From Candidatus Aegiribacteria sp. MLS_C (GTDB taxonomy: Bacteria; Fermentibacterota; Fermentibacteria; Fermentibacterales; JCC-6): a stretch of DNA of 10,317 bases. The translations under genes were made by a program, and so were the position numbers. Shown here one piece after another: positions 1 to 8,500 of this stretch. Within the stretch, counting starts at the first letter, position 1. The number at the start of each line of letters is the position of its first letter. The notes beneath the pieces are model-generated. The model saw only the letters and a list, made by a program, of their open reading frames with translations, did no database searches and was not told where the DNA came from. Where the stretch lies: contig LQBI01000019.1 in the NCBI GenBank assembly GCA_002030045.1, forward strand, positions 1 through 10,317, given 5' to 3'.

Positions 1-27
1 AACCATGCGCAAGCCTTCAGGTCCACT

Positions 28-43
28 TGGCTTGCATTTTGCA
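28..43 (+). promoter_or_regulatory. sigma-54 (RpoN) -24/-12 promoter for the minor-pilin operon
   Basis: TGGCTTGCATTTTGCA matches the sigma-54 consensus TGGCACG-N4-TTGCW at all but two positions. It keeps the invariant GG (29-30) and GC (41-42) exactly 10 bases apart. With the C at -12, transcription would start near base 54, giving a leader of about 25 bases before the first gene's start. Many type IV pilin genes depend on sigma-54 with the NtrC-family activator PilR. No activator-binding site can be judged because the upstream DNA lies outside the window. Confidence 0.75.
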
Positions 44-66
44 TTATTTGCACTAAAGTCGTTTAC

Positions 67-72
67 GAGGTG
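67..72 (+). promoter_or_regulatory. Ribosome-binding site that decides the fimT start
   Basis: GAGGTG lies 6 bases before TTG at 79, a normal spacing. The same bases overlap the alternative GTG at 70, so they cannot serve that codon, and no purine-rich site precedes 65. The reading frame stays open to base 1, but the inferred transcript start near 54 argues against any start further upstream. Confidence 0.6.
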
Positions 73-78
73 CGATCA

Positions 79-609
79 TTGAAGCGGCAATCCGGATTCA
101 CTCTTATAGAACTAATCGTTACCTGTGTAATCATTGGTGCGGCTGCAGGTATCGCTATTCCCACCTTTGCCGTGTGGCTGCCCAACTATCGCCTCAAGAG
201 CGCTGCTCTTGACCTGTTTTCCAGTTTTCAGCAGGCCAAGATGATGGCAGTACGGGCCAACGCAGACCATAGCCTGGAATTTGACACGACCAACAACCGC
301 TATACACTCAAAGACGCCGATGGCGTCATTGTCAAGACGGTTGAACTCAGCCAATACGGCAACCCGGGGGACATAAGCTTCGGATGGGGCGATGCCACGA
401 AGAACGCCACCGATTCCGGTGGGACGCTCCCTGGGGGCCCTGTGACTTTTGGCGCCTCTGGCGGAAACTCGGCGACCTTTAATCCCAGAGGCATGGGAAA
501 TGCCGGTTATGTTTATATTAATAACACAAAAAATGCTTCTTATGCCATTGGAAAAGAGAGTACAGGTCTCATAAAGATGAGGAAATGGAAAGGGTCTAAT
601 TGGGAATGA
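79..609 (+). CDS. fimT: FimT/GspH-family minor prepilin
   Basis: Minor pilin with a type III (prepilin) signal, expected to be cleaved and N-methylated by PilD and then inserted at the pilus tip with the other minor pilins. From TTG 79 it is 176 residues: a 6-residue basic leader (MKRQSG), then mature FTLIEL with Glu at +5, then a hydrophobic helix (about residues 7-27). The globular part is GspH/FimT-like: the helix-end stretch SFQQAKMMAVRANAD is followed by a glycine-rich middle, and the C-terminal part contains NPRGMGNAGYVYI, the family's typical 'F.PRG' element. The start could also be GTG 70 (179 residues), but the ribosome-binding site favours 79. The stop overlaps the next gene's start (ATGA), indicating translational coupling. 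FimU is an equally possible name for a protein of this family; the sequence alone does not separate them. Confidence 0.88.
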   Translation: MKRQSGFTLIELIVTCVIIGAAAGIAIPTFAVWLPNYRLKSAALDLFSSFQQAKMMAVRANADHSLEFDTTNNRYTLKDADGVIVKTVELSQYGNPGDISFGWGDATKNATDSGGTLPGGPVTFGASGGNSATFNPRGMGNAGYVYINNTKNASYAIGKESTGLIKMRKWKGSNWE

Positions 610-1193
610 TGCCTCACACACGTTCAAAACAATGCCCCGCAAGGCAAAGCCATGAACATGGTTTCACATTGACCGAAATCCTTGTGGCCTTAGTGCTTGC
701 CGGCATTGTAATGGCCAGCCTCTACTCAGCCTACATCACTCAACAGCGGGCTTATAAGACCACGGAGGATGTAACGGCCGTGCAGCAAAACCTCCGCTCG
801 GCCATGTACTTTATTGAAAAAGACCTGCGCATGGCGGGCTACGATCCCAGGGACAGCGGGGGGTTCGGCTTTACAAATATTGTTTCCGATACACAGGACA
901 ATGTGCGATTCACACTGGACAAGAACGAGGACGGGGTTGCCGACGCAACCGATTACATCGCCTACAGATTCAATGCCGCGGACAATACCCTTCAAAGGGA
1001 CGGAGGAGGAGGCAGCTTCTTTAAGATTGCCTCCCATATCAGCTCGGTCTCATTCGTGTTTTTTGCTTCCGAAGGAGTTACCACCTCAAACCCGGGCTCC
1101 ATTCGAACAGTTGATGTCACAATCGAGGCGACCCGGGAGGGCCATGTCCGGGAGCTTCAAACCAGGGTCCTTTGCAGGAACGTAGGGCTATGA
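606..1193 (+). CDS. pilW: PilW-family minor prepilin
   Basis: Minor pilin of the PilW type, 195 residues from ATG 606; ATG 609 and TTG 600 are alternatives. A 19-residue leader ends in Gly before mature FTLTEILVALVLAG, with Glu at +5, and a hydrophobic helix follows. The downstream stretch AVQQNLRSAMYFIEKDLRMA and then GYDP is the recognisable PilW signature. Residues 105-116 (DKNEDGVADATD) form an EF-hand-like loop with acidic or amide side chains at loop positions 1, 3, 5, 9 and 12, so bound calcium is plausible. The C-terminal strand VDVTIEATREG fits the family. A GGAAAGGG run at 587-594 lies 11 bases before the start. The start overlaps the fimT stop, so translation is probably coupled. 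Confidence 0.9.
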   Translation: MMPHTRSKQCPARQSHEHGFTLTEILVALVLAGIVMASLYSAYITQQRAYKTTEDVTAVQQNLRSAMYFIEKDLRMAGYDPRDSGGFGFTNIVSDTQDNVRFTLDKNEDGVADATDYIAYRFNAADNTLQRDGGGGSFFKIASHISSVSFVFFASEGVTTSNPGSIRTVDVTIEATREGHVRELQTRVLCRNVGL

Positions 1194-1277
1194 TGTGAGG
1201 GCTTGAAACGCTTGCAATAAAGCAGTCGGGCCTTTGGGCCCACAAATCTTTTGCGATCGATCCCATATTGAGACCGG
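1194..1277 (+). other. pilW-pilV gap with short hairpin
   Basis: This 84-base gap contains GGGCC (1228-1232), loop TTTG, GGCCC (1237-1241). A TCTTTT run follows seven bases later. The stem is only 5 bp and the T run is detached, so this is not a convincing terminator. It may be an RNA-processing or attenuation element, or mean nothing. No promoter was recognised in the gap. Confidence 0.35.
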
Positions 1278-1691
1278 ATGGAAAGCCGCATGAAATCGAA
1301 ACAATCAAGATTATCTGTAAGAAGCGATTACCAAGAGGGCTTCAACCTGATAGAAGTAATGGTTGCCTTGAGCATACTGGCCTTCGGCATACTTGCCATC
1401 GCCTCCATGCAGGAGTCGTCCCTTCTGGGCACTTCCCGGGCTTACAACCTGACCGACGGCACCACAGTGGCAATGGACCACATGGAGCGCCTCACCTCCC
1501 TTGCATACACCAACTCCGATCTCAACCACGGCACGCACGGCCCATCAAGCGAAGGACGCTTCAACATAACCTGGGAAGTGGACGAGGACTCCTCGAACCG
1601 GATTAAGACGATAACCGTAAATGTGACATGGAGTGATGCCGGAGGTGCACAAAAGAGCACTACTCTCACGACTATTAAAAACAGGCTGTAG
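1278..1691 (+). CDS. pilV: PilV-family minor prepilin
   Basis: Minor pilin of the PilV type, 137 residues from ATG 1278, or 133 from ATG 1290. Both have weak ribosome-binding sites: GAG at 1270-1272 for the first, GGAAAG at 1280-1285 for the second. The leader ends QEG, followed by mature FNLIEVMVALSILAFGILAI with Glu at +5. The pattern 'GFxLIEVMVALxILAxGxL' followed by ASMQ is characteristic of PilV. After the helix comes the usual AMDHMERL segment. The C-terminus (VTWSDAGGAQKSTTLTTI) is the family's terminal beta hairpin. It is expected to be processed by PilD and to join PilW, PilX and FimT in the tip priming complex. Confidence 0.9.
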   Translation: MESRMKSKQSRLSVRSDYQEGFNLIEVMVALSILAFGILAIASMQESSLLGTSRAYNLTDGTTVAMDHMERLTSLAYTNSDLNHGTHGPSSEGRFNITWEVDEDSSNRIKTITVNVTWSDAGGAQKSTTLTTIKNRL

Positions 1692-1755
1692 GATCGTAAA
1701 TTCTATCAGACATAACATCATTCCCGGCTTTGAGCCGATATGAATGAGGTATTTT
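1692..1755 (+). other. pilV-pilX gap with short hairpin
   Basis: CGGCT (1725-1729), loop TTG, AGCCG (1733-1737) forms a 5 bp stem ending eight bases before the pilX ribosome-binding site. No T run follows, so it is not a terminator. Its nearness to the ribosome-binding site would let it influence pilX translation, but this is speculative. Confidence 0.35.
1745..1750 (+). promoter_or_regulatory. Ribosome-binding site choosing the pilX start
   Basis: TGAGGT ends 5 bases before ATG 1756 and overlaps the upstream in-frame ATG at 1744. It therefore supports the downstream start. Confidence 0.6.
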
Positions 1756-2292
1756 ATGAATATAAATCCTAAAAATCCATGCGCCAGCCAAAATGAAAGA
1801 GGTTCAGTCATCGTAATCGCACTGGTCCTGTTGGTGCTCCTAACGATCATCGGTATTTCGGCCTCCAGGACGACCGAAATCGAAACCATGATAGCCGGCA
1901 ATGAAAGGGTCTCCAAACAGAACTTCTACGTGGCCGAGGGGGCAACCTTGCAGGCGGCCCAGATCATGGAACTTACGGATCTTGAGTTCGTAGGGCTACC
2001 ATGGCTCATGGATGAGCAAAACACCAACAGTGGCGGTACCCCGCTTCCGGCAGCATCATACAGCAAGATATCCGAACATATATACAAGCACGAGAACTGG
2101 ACCAACGACTTCTCTTCCGAGCTTTCCGATCTGCCCGGCGAGGCCCGGGTCATTGGGCTTTCCAAGGGCATAGTTCCGACTACCTCTTGGAAGATGACCA
2201 CTTCCAAGGTCTACGAATTCGAGATCTACGGACGAAGCAGGCTCAGGGGCGGTGAGGGCCTTGTTTCCGTAGGGTATCGAAAAGCCTATTAG
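1756..2292 (+). CDS. pilX: PilX-family minor prepilin
   Basis: PilX-type minor pilin, 178 residues from ATG 1756 (182 from ATG 1744). The leader ends NERG, followed by SVIVIALVLLVLLTIIGISA. This is the PilX_N pattern, including the following stretch SRTTEIETMIAGNERV and then the FYVAEGA segment. As is usual for PilX-like proteins, the mature end does not begin with Phe and lacks Glu at +5, so its assembly contacts differ from those of the other three pilins. The C-terminus (YEFEIYGRSR and SVGYRKAY) fits the family's last strands. PilX is thought to link the minor-pilin complex to PilY1, whose gene is next. Confidence 0.9.
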   Translation: MNINPKNPCASQNERGSVIVIALVLLVLLTIIGISASRTTEIETMIAGNERVSKQNFYVAEGATLQAAQIMELTDLEFVGLPWLMDEQNTNSGGTPLPAASYSKISEHIYKHENWTNDFSSELSDLPGEARVIGLSKGIVPTTSWKMTTSKVYEFEIYGRSRLRGGEGLVSVGYRKAY

Positions 2293-2376
2293 TTTCATGA
2301 GGGGTTGCCGGTCATACAAGGAACCGGCCCGGGTTTTCTTATCGGTCGTAAGAACGTCATGCAGGGAGATGGATCA
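2293..2376 (+). other. pilX-pilY1 gap with inverted repeat
   Basis: GCCGGT (2307-2312) and ACCGGC (2323-2328) could form a 6 bp stem around a 10-base loop, followed shortly by CCGGGTTTTCTT. The region is in frame with pilY1 and open from TTG 2305. The better ribosome-binding site further down makes it more likely an untranslated leader. Confidence 0.35.
2363..2368 (+). promoter_or_regulatory. Ribosome-binding site choosing the pilY1 start
   Basis: AGGGAG lies 8 bases before ATG 2377. That start gives a conventional signal peptide. The alternatives TTG 2305 and ATG 2359 would add 24 or 6 residues ahead of it and have poorer spacing. Confidence 0.65.
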
Positions 2377-2508
2377 ATGCACACGATATTGAGTTTATTG
2401 GACAATCCGCTTATCCAAGGGCTCAGGCGGCTCTTTGAAATAAAAAGGGCGTTTTTGGTGGGGGCGTTTCTCTCATTCCTGCTGGCTTATACCAATCCGG
2501 GTTTCGCT
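2377..2508 (+). other. PilY1 signal peptide
   Basis: Residues 1-44: a long n-region with RR and KR, the hydrophobic core FLVGAFLSFLLAY, and a GFA/LDY cleavage site. This directs export across the inner membrane by the Sec route; the site was judged by eye. Confidence 0.75.
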
Positions 2509-5500
2509 CTGGACTACATCGCTTATGTTGAAGACGCAAACGTGGTGGAGGCGGACACTGATCTGTCTTTCGCGGTGAGACTGGACGAAGATGTTATTGC
2601 CGCCGATGCGCCTGTCACTCTTGATTGGGAAACGGTTGACGGCACGGCAACCGCCGGGTCCGACTACAAGTATATGTCGGGAACCTTAACCTTCAAGGAA
2701 GGTGAAGGGGCTTCGGCAAAAACCATCAGCGTGCCCATCTTGGACGACGGCATTGTTGAGGCTGATGAGACCTTCTTCATTCGGTTTACAGGTTTCAGTC
2801 ATGACGGTGGAGATAGTGTCATCATCAAGGACACGGCTACCGGCACCATCACGGACAATGATACGGCGGCTCTTGCCATTACGGACGAGACCGGGGATGA
2901 AGGCTCGGATCTGGTATTCACCGTAACACTGGACAATGCGGTTCAGGACGGGTTCGAAGCGGCGTTCTCAGTGGACCAAGGGACCGCCGGCGCCGATGAC
3001 TTTAGCGTGGTTACAACCGGCCCCTTAAGCTTTTCAGGGACCGCAGGCGAGACCAGGACCATTACTGTCAAGGCCATTGATGATTCCCGGGTCGAACCCG
3101 ACGAAAACTTCACAGTGACACTCGGTGCGGTCACACCGGTGAGCGCTGACCCGGGAAGCATCTCAACCGGCGCCGTCGGGACAGGCACCATCTTAGACAA
3201 TGATACGGCGGCCTTAACCATAAACGACGTTTCCCAGGACGAACGAATCAGCCCCATGACCTTCACCGTCACTTTAACAGGCGAGGTTCAGGGCGGGTTA
3301 GAAGTGTCATACGCCACTGCGGATGGATCCGCAAAAGCCGGAATCGACTATGATTCCGCGTCGGGAACCCTCATCTTCGCAGGAACCGCCGGAGAGACCC
3401 AGACCATAGACGTCACCATTATCAACAATACCACAGTTGAGTCTGACAAGGCGTTCGCAGTGTCCCTGAGCAATGTCACGCCCAATGACTCTGGAATCGA
3501 CTCGGGCCAAATAACTCTCTCCGACCCGGCCACCGGCGGCATTATTGATGACGACCACACCCTAACCGTTAATACCGAAGGTAACGGCAGAATAGTGAGT
3601 TCTCCCGGATCCATAGACTGCGGCGCAAACTGTACGGACTCATTCGATTATGAGACCGACGTCGCTCTTACTCCCGTGCCGGACCCAGGGTTCAGGTTCG
3701 TGGAATGGTCCGGGGCCTTAAGCGGCACCTCCAGCCCGCATACCCTTACTATCGACGGGGATAAAAGCGTCACAGGCCGCTTTACCGCCAACGACGAGAT
3801 ATGTGTTGACGTTGATCAGAGATACAACGCCGGGGAATGGAATCTGCTCGGAACATACTACTTTGCAGCCGGTGAAGCGGCCTGGGTGAGCATCACCCGG
3901 ATCCACGACGGGGACCAAGGAACCAGCACCTGTGCGGATGCCGTCCGGTTCTCTCCTACCGCAGGAGGCTCAGACATAATAGTTGACAACGGTGATGCGG
4001 GCTACGCCGAGACCGGGGATTGGTACGACTCTGCGGGCACCAATTACTATGGCACACGGTCCCGTTACACGAACACTGATGGGAGCGCCGCAACCTGGAC
4101 ACCTGTGCTTTCCGAAGGAGGCCTGTACAATGTCTACGCCTGGTGGACAACCGCCGGGACCCGTGATTCCAGTGCAACCTATTGCATCCATAATCATTCC
4201 GACCACTTCATCGATGCCACTAAAGGCGGAAACGGGTCCATGAGCTATTCCGTTTCGGGCGGCGCCGATGTTTTTATGGATACAGGCACCATCCGGTTGC
4301 CCGTGGAAACCGGGGACAGCGTAACCTTCAACTTTACCCCGGACGAAGGATACATAATCGATTACGTAGTTGTTGACGGGGAGATCCTGACGGGATTTGA
4401 AGGCGAAAGCGGCCAACACACTTACACTTTCCCATCCATGGCCATGAACCGTACCTTTGAGGTCAGTTTTTCCGTGGGGGAGGAGAACATAACCTGCATC
4501 CCGGTGGACCAGCAGGCGAGCGGGTTTTCATGGACTTATCTCGGCAGATTTCGCTTCCCGGGCGGCACCGGCGCCTATGTAACGCTTACTAATGAGGGGA
4601 ACGGGACCGTAAGCCACGATGCGGTCAAGTTTTCGCCGGTAGACGGCGGCAGTGATATAATCGTGGACGATCTGGACCCGGAAAGCGTTTTCAGCCATAC
4701 CGGTTCCAATAACGACTGGGAAACCCGTGTTGAGAGCCAGTGCTATAACGGAAACTACCACTTCACCAGCTACGCCGGTGCCGGTGTCACCATACGGCCG
4801 GACCTGCCGGCCGCAGGCGAATACGAGATATGGGTCAGGTGGCGAAGCTGGAACACCCGCGACAGGGCAGCACAATACTGCGTCCACAATCACATGGGCC
4901 GGATCATCATAGCAACGGCCGGGCCCAACGGGATTCTGGAGACCGACTCCGGAGTGACGGTGGAGAGCAACACCACGCAGATGATCAACGTTCTCACGGG
5001 TTCCAGCCTGACCTTCACGGCAATACCCGATTCGGGGTATGTAAACCAGGAACTCATTGTTGACGGCGCTGCATCAGGGTTTACCGGGTCTTACACCTTC
5101 AGCAACATCCAGTCTTCCCGTACAATCGAGGCGTATTTCAACGACCACGGAGACAACTGCGATCAGGCCACCCTTGTCGGGTGCAACAGCTCCACCGAGG
5201 GCACCATCACCCCGGCAGGAGACAAGGACTACTTCAAGGTGGAGTTTGCAGGATCCGGCCGGTACACCTTTTATACGGAAGGGAACACTGACACCAAGGG
5301 CCGGCTTCTGGACATGTTCTGCACGGAGATCACTTCGGACGATCATAGTGGAGAGGTCACCAACTTCAACATCAGCGAGGACCTGGATGCGGGAACCTAC
5401 TACATAGAGGTAACCCATGGCGACCCGGATAACGGGGGGACCGGTAATTATATCTTGAACGTGATCTGCGAGCACGTGATCCGGGCCACGGCACGCTCCG

Positions 5501-8500
5501 GGGGTTCCATCAGCCCGGAAGGGGAGATAGTGCTTTCCCGGGGAGCCGACATCACTTTCAACATAGCGGCCGACTCCGGCAACACGATACATCAGGTGAA
5601 AGTGGACGGCTATTCAGTGGGGGATGTGAGCACTTACAGCTTCATAAACGTGACCGAAAACCACACCATCGAGGCCCTGTTCACCCTGCCCCCTGCCACT
5701 TGCAACGACATCTCGGACGTGCCCCTGGATGCACTCACCCGGGGGGTCCCTCCCATTATCATGTTCGCCCCGGACGACTCGGGCAGCATGGACTGGGAGT
5801 TCATGACCCCTGAAGGTGACGGGCTTTTTGCAAACAAGAACTACGTCTTCGATGACCCGGGTGACAACAAGTACTCCGGCTCGATTCTGACCGCGGAGCA
5901 GCGGCGTCGATGGAAGAGCCAGTGGTCCGGGTACAATGAGATGTATTACAATCCCCAGACTTTGTATGTGCCGTGGCCCACGCTCCCGCAGGCTGACCCG
6001 GTGAGCCCGCGCTCCCATCCGTATCGATCCTCGCCCACATTCAACCTTGACGACACTTACCTGACCCTGCAGAACGCCATTGTGGTAGACAACACCGGCA
6101 CCTATGACGGGGACAATATCTTTTCCAACGACGGCACCGGCGGGCCTTTCACGGCCTCCGACGGACACTGGCGAAGATCAGCCGGTCAAAACTGGCACGG
6201 ACCCGACCCGCCTCGGTCCATGTATACGACAACCGCAGGAGCAGAAGCGAGCTGGATTCCGGATCTACCGGCAAGCGGGGAATACGAGGTCCTTGTATGG
6301 TATACCACCTCCGGAGCAAGGGACCCTAACGCGCCTTATAAAATAGTGCACAGCGATGGTGAAACCTGGGTTGAGAGGGACCAGACACAAAACGGGGGGA
6401 CCTGGGTCTCCCTCGGGACCTATGACTTCAACAAGGACGGGACTAGCAGTGTGACAGTCCGCCGGTATGACAATGGTGATGCCAGTCATGCAGGCGGGAC
6501 CAACCACGGCGATCACACCTGCGCAGACGCCGTGGCCTTTGTGCCTGCGGCTGCCGGAACCATTGAAATCCCTAACGCACACTACTACGTGCTGGCGGAT
6601 GATAACGGCAACGGGGTTTATGACGACGGAGAGACATTGTACCTGGTAATCCTCGACCACACCGCCCAGACCATGGATTACTACCAGGTGCTCACGCCCG
6701 GCGACATAATCGGCATAGGCGACCTCCTGCCGGTGGCCGAGGCCGATGTGGCAAGCTCGGTGCGGCCGAGGAACCCGGACGGAAGCTTCCGTACCTACAC
6801 GCAGGAGAGGCAGAACTTCGCCAACTGGTACTCGTTCTACCGCCGCCGCCAGCACACATCAATAGCCGCCATCAGCCGTACCATTTACGATCTGGACAAC
6901 GTATACGTGGGCTTCCGCAGCATCAACGGAGACATCAAGATACCCGTCAAACCCGTCAGGGTGGAAGGGGAAAATGAAGTCTCAGCGCTCCTTGAAACCC
7001 TCTACGAATACGAACAGGTCGCAAGGAACACGCCCCTCAGGAACGGGCTCAGATATGTGGGCCAGTACCTGGACCAAGACGACTCCAACAACGGGGGTAT
7101 GGGGACCGGTGTCCCCAGCCCGTGGAAAGGACTGGAAGAAGGCGGGGAGTGCCAGCAGGCATTTGCCATACTAATGACCGACGGGTTCTGGAACGGACCC
7201 GATCCGGGTGTCGGAAACGTTGACGGGGACAAAGGATCCCCTTATGCCGACACATACTCCAACACCCTGGCTGATGTGGCCATGCTCTATCACCAGAAAG
7301 ACCTTGTCCCGGATCTTCCCGATGAGGTGCCGGCAAACCCATTTGACGACGCCACGCACCAGCACATGGTTACATACGGTGTTTCCTTCGGCGTTACCGG
7401 GACCCTGGACCCTGACTATAATCCTGCGACAGGCAGTCCGTATGACGTGCGCAGCGGGGATACCGAAGACCACCCCACATGGCCCAACCCGACTTCAGGC
7501 AGCCAGCAGAAGATAGACGACCTCTGGCACGCATCCGTGAACGGCCGGGGTGCGTTCCTCAGCGCCAGCAATCCGGACAGGCTTATCCAGTCGCTCCTGG
7601 ACATCATGCAGAACATCCAGGCCCGCACAGGATCCGCCTCGTCGGTTTCCATAAACGGCGATCAGCTTTACGGGACCATCGGCGAAGATGTGCGGGTCTT
7701 CCAGGCCAGTTACTCCAGCGGGACCATGAGCGGCGATGTCAAGAGCTATCAACTCGATCAGGAGACCGGCGAAGTACTCACCGAGGACCCGGTGTGGGCG
7801 GCGGCCCAGCTCCTGGACACGCGGGTGAGCAGCTTGGGCCATCAGGACAGGATCATCGTCACCAGGGACCTGGCCTCAGGCGGGGGGGGAATCCCATTTA
7901 CCCACACGGCAATATCCCTGAACGGGACCACGGAGCAACTTGAGTATCTGACTCCTGACTGGAGCGCCTCGGCTGCGGCAACCACGGAAAACCTTATAAA
8001 CTACCTCAGGGGAGAGCAGACTCACGAGCTCCGTCAAGCCGGGCCTTTCAGAGACCGGACAAGCCGTCTCGGGGACATTGTGCATTCCTCCCCCTATTAC
8101 CATAACAACATGCTCTACGTAGGGGCCAACGACGGCATGCTTCACGCCCTGGACGCCGCCACGGGCAAAGAGCTTTTCGCCTACGTTCCAGGGCTCGTCT
8201 ATGAAAACCTGAAGGAGTACTGCGACCCGGCCTACAATCACAAATTCTATGTAGACCTGACCCCCTTCGCAAAGAGAAACGTGGATTTCGGGGGGACGCA
8301 GAAAACCGTGCTCGTAGGAGGGCTAGGCAAGGGAGGAAAAGGGTATTACGCACTGGACATCACAGGGCTTTCGGGCGCCTCCAGCTTCACGGGCATGACT
8401 GAGTCAGCCATGGCCGACCGGGTCCTGTGGGAGTTCCCGGATGTGGGAGCGGATGCCGGCATTGTGAATGACATGGGCTACACTTACAGTAAGGCATACA

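Larger units (their letters stand above)
5698..7650 (+). other. PilY1 vWA domain with large internal insertion
   Basis: The von Willebrand A fold starts at PPIIMFAPDDSGSM; the metal-site DxSxS is encoded at 5773-5787. The PilY1-typical segment 'YNEMYYNPQTLYVPWP' follows. Then comes an inserted golvesin-like module (6079-6549) and an EF-hand-like loop (6598-6633). The fold resumes with 'ERQNFANWYSFYRRRQHTSI', metal-site Thr (7030), AFAILMTDGFWNG (Asp at 7180) and the end helix RLIQSLLDIMQNIQ. In PilY1 homologues the vWA domain is linked to mechanosensing and surface-induced virulence. Confidence 0.82.

Noticed and set aside
1-69. N-terminal extension of fimT, because its frame is open to base 1
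   Set aside because: The sigma-54 promoter lies inside this stretch, no start codon of the usual kinds occurs in frame there, and prepilin leaders are short.
1200-1216. Possible second sigma-54 promoter before pilV
   Set aside because: A TTGCA is present at 1212-1216, but the nearest GG (1200-1201) is 12 rather than 10 bases before the GC. Sigma-54 does not tolerate that spacing.
5149-5475. Protease associated with the PPC-like domain
   Set aside because: No protease catalytic motif was found in PilY1; PPC domains also occur as stand-alone add-on modules.
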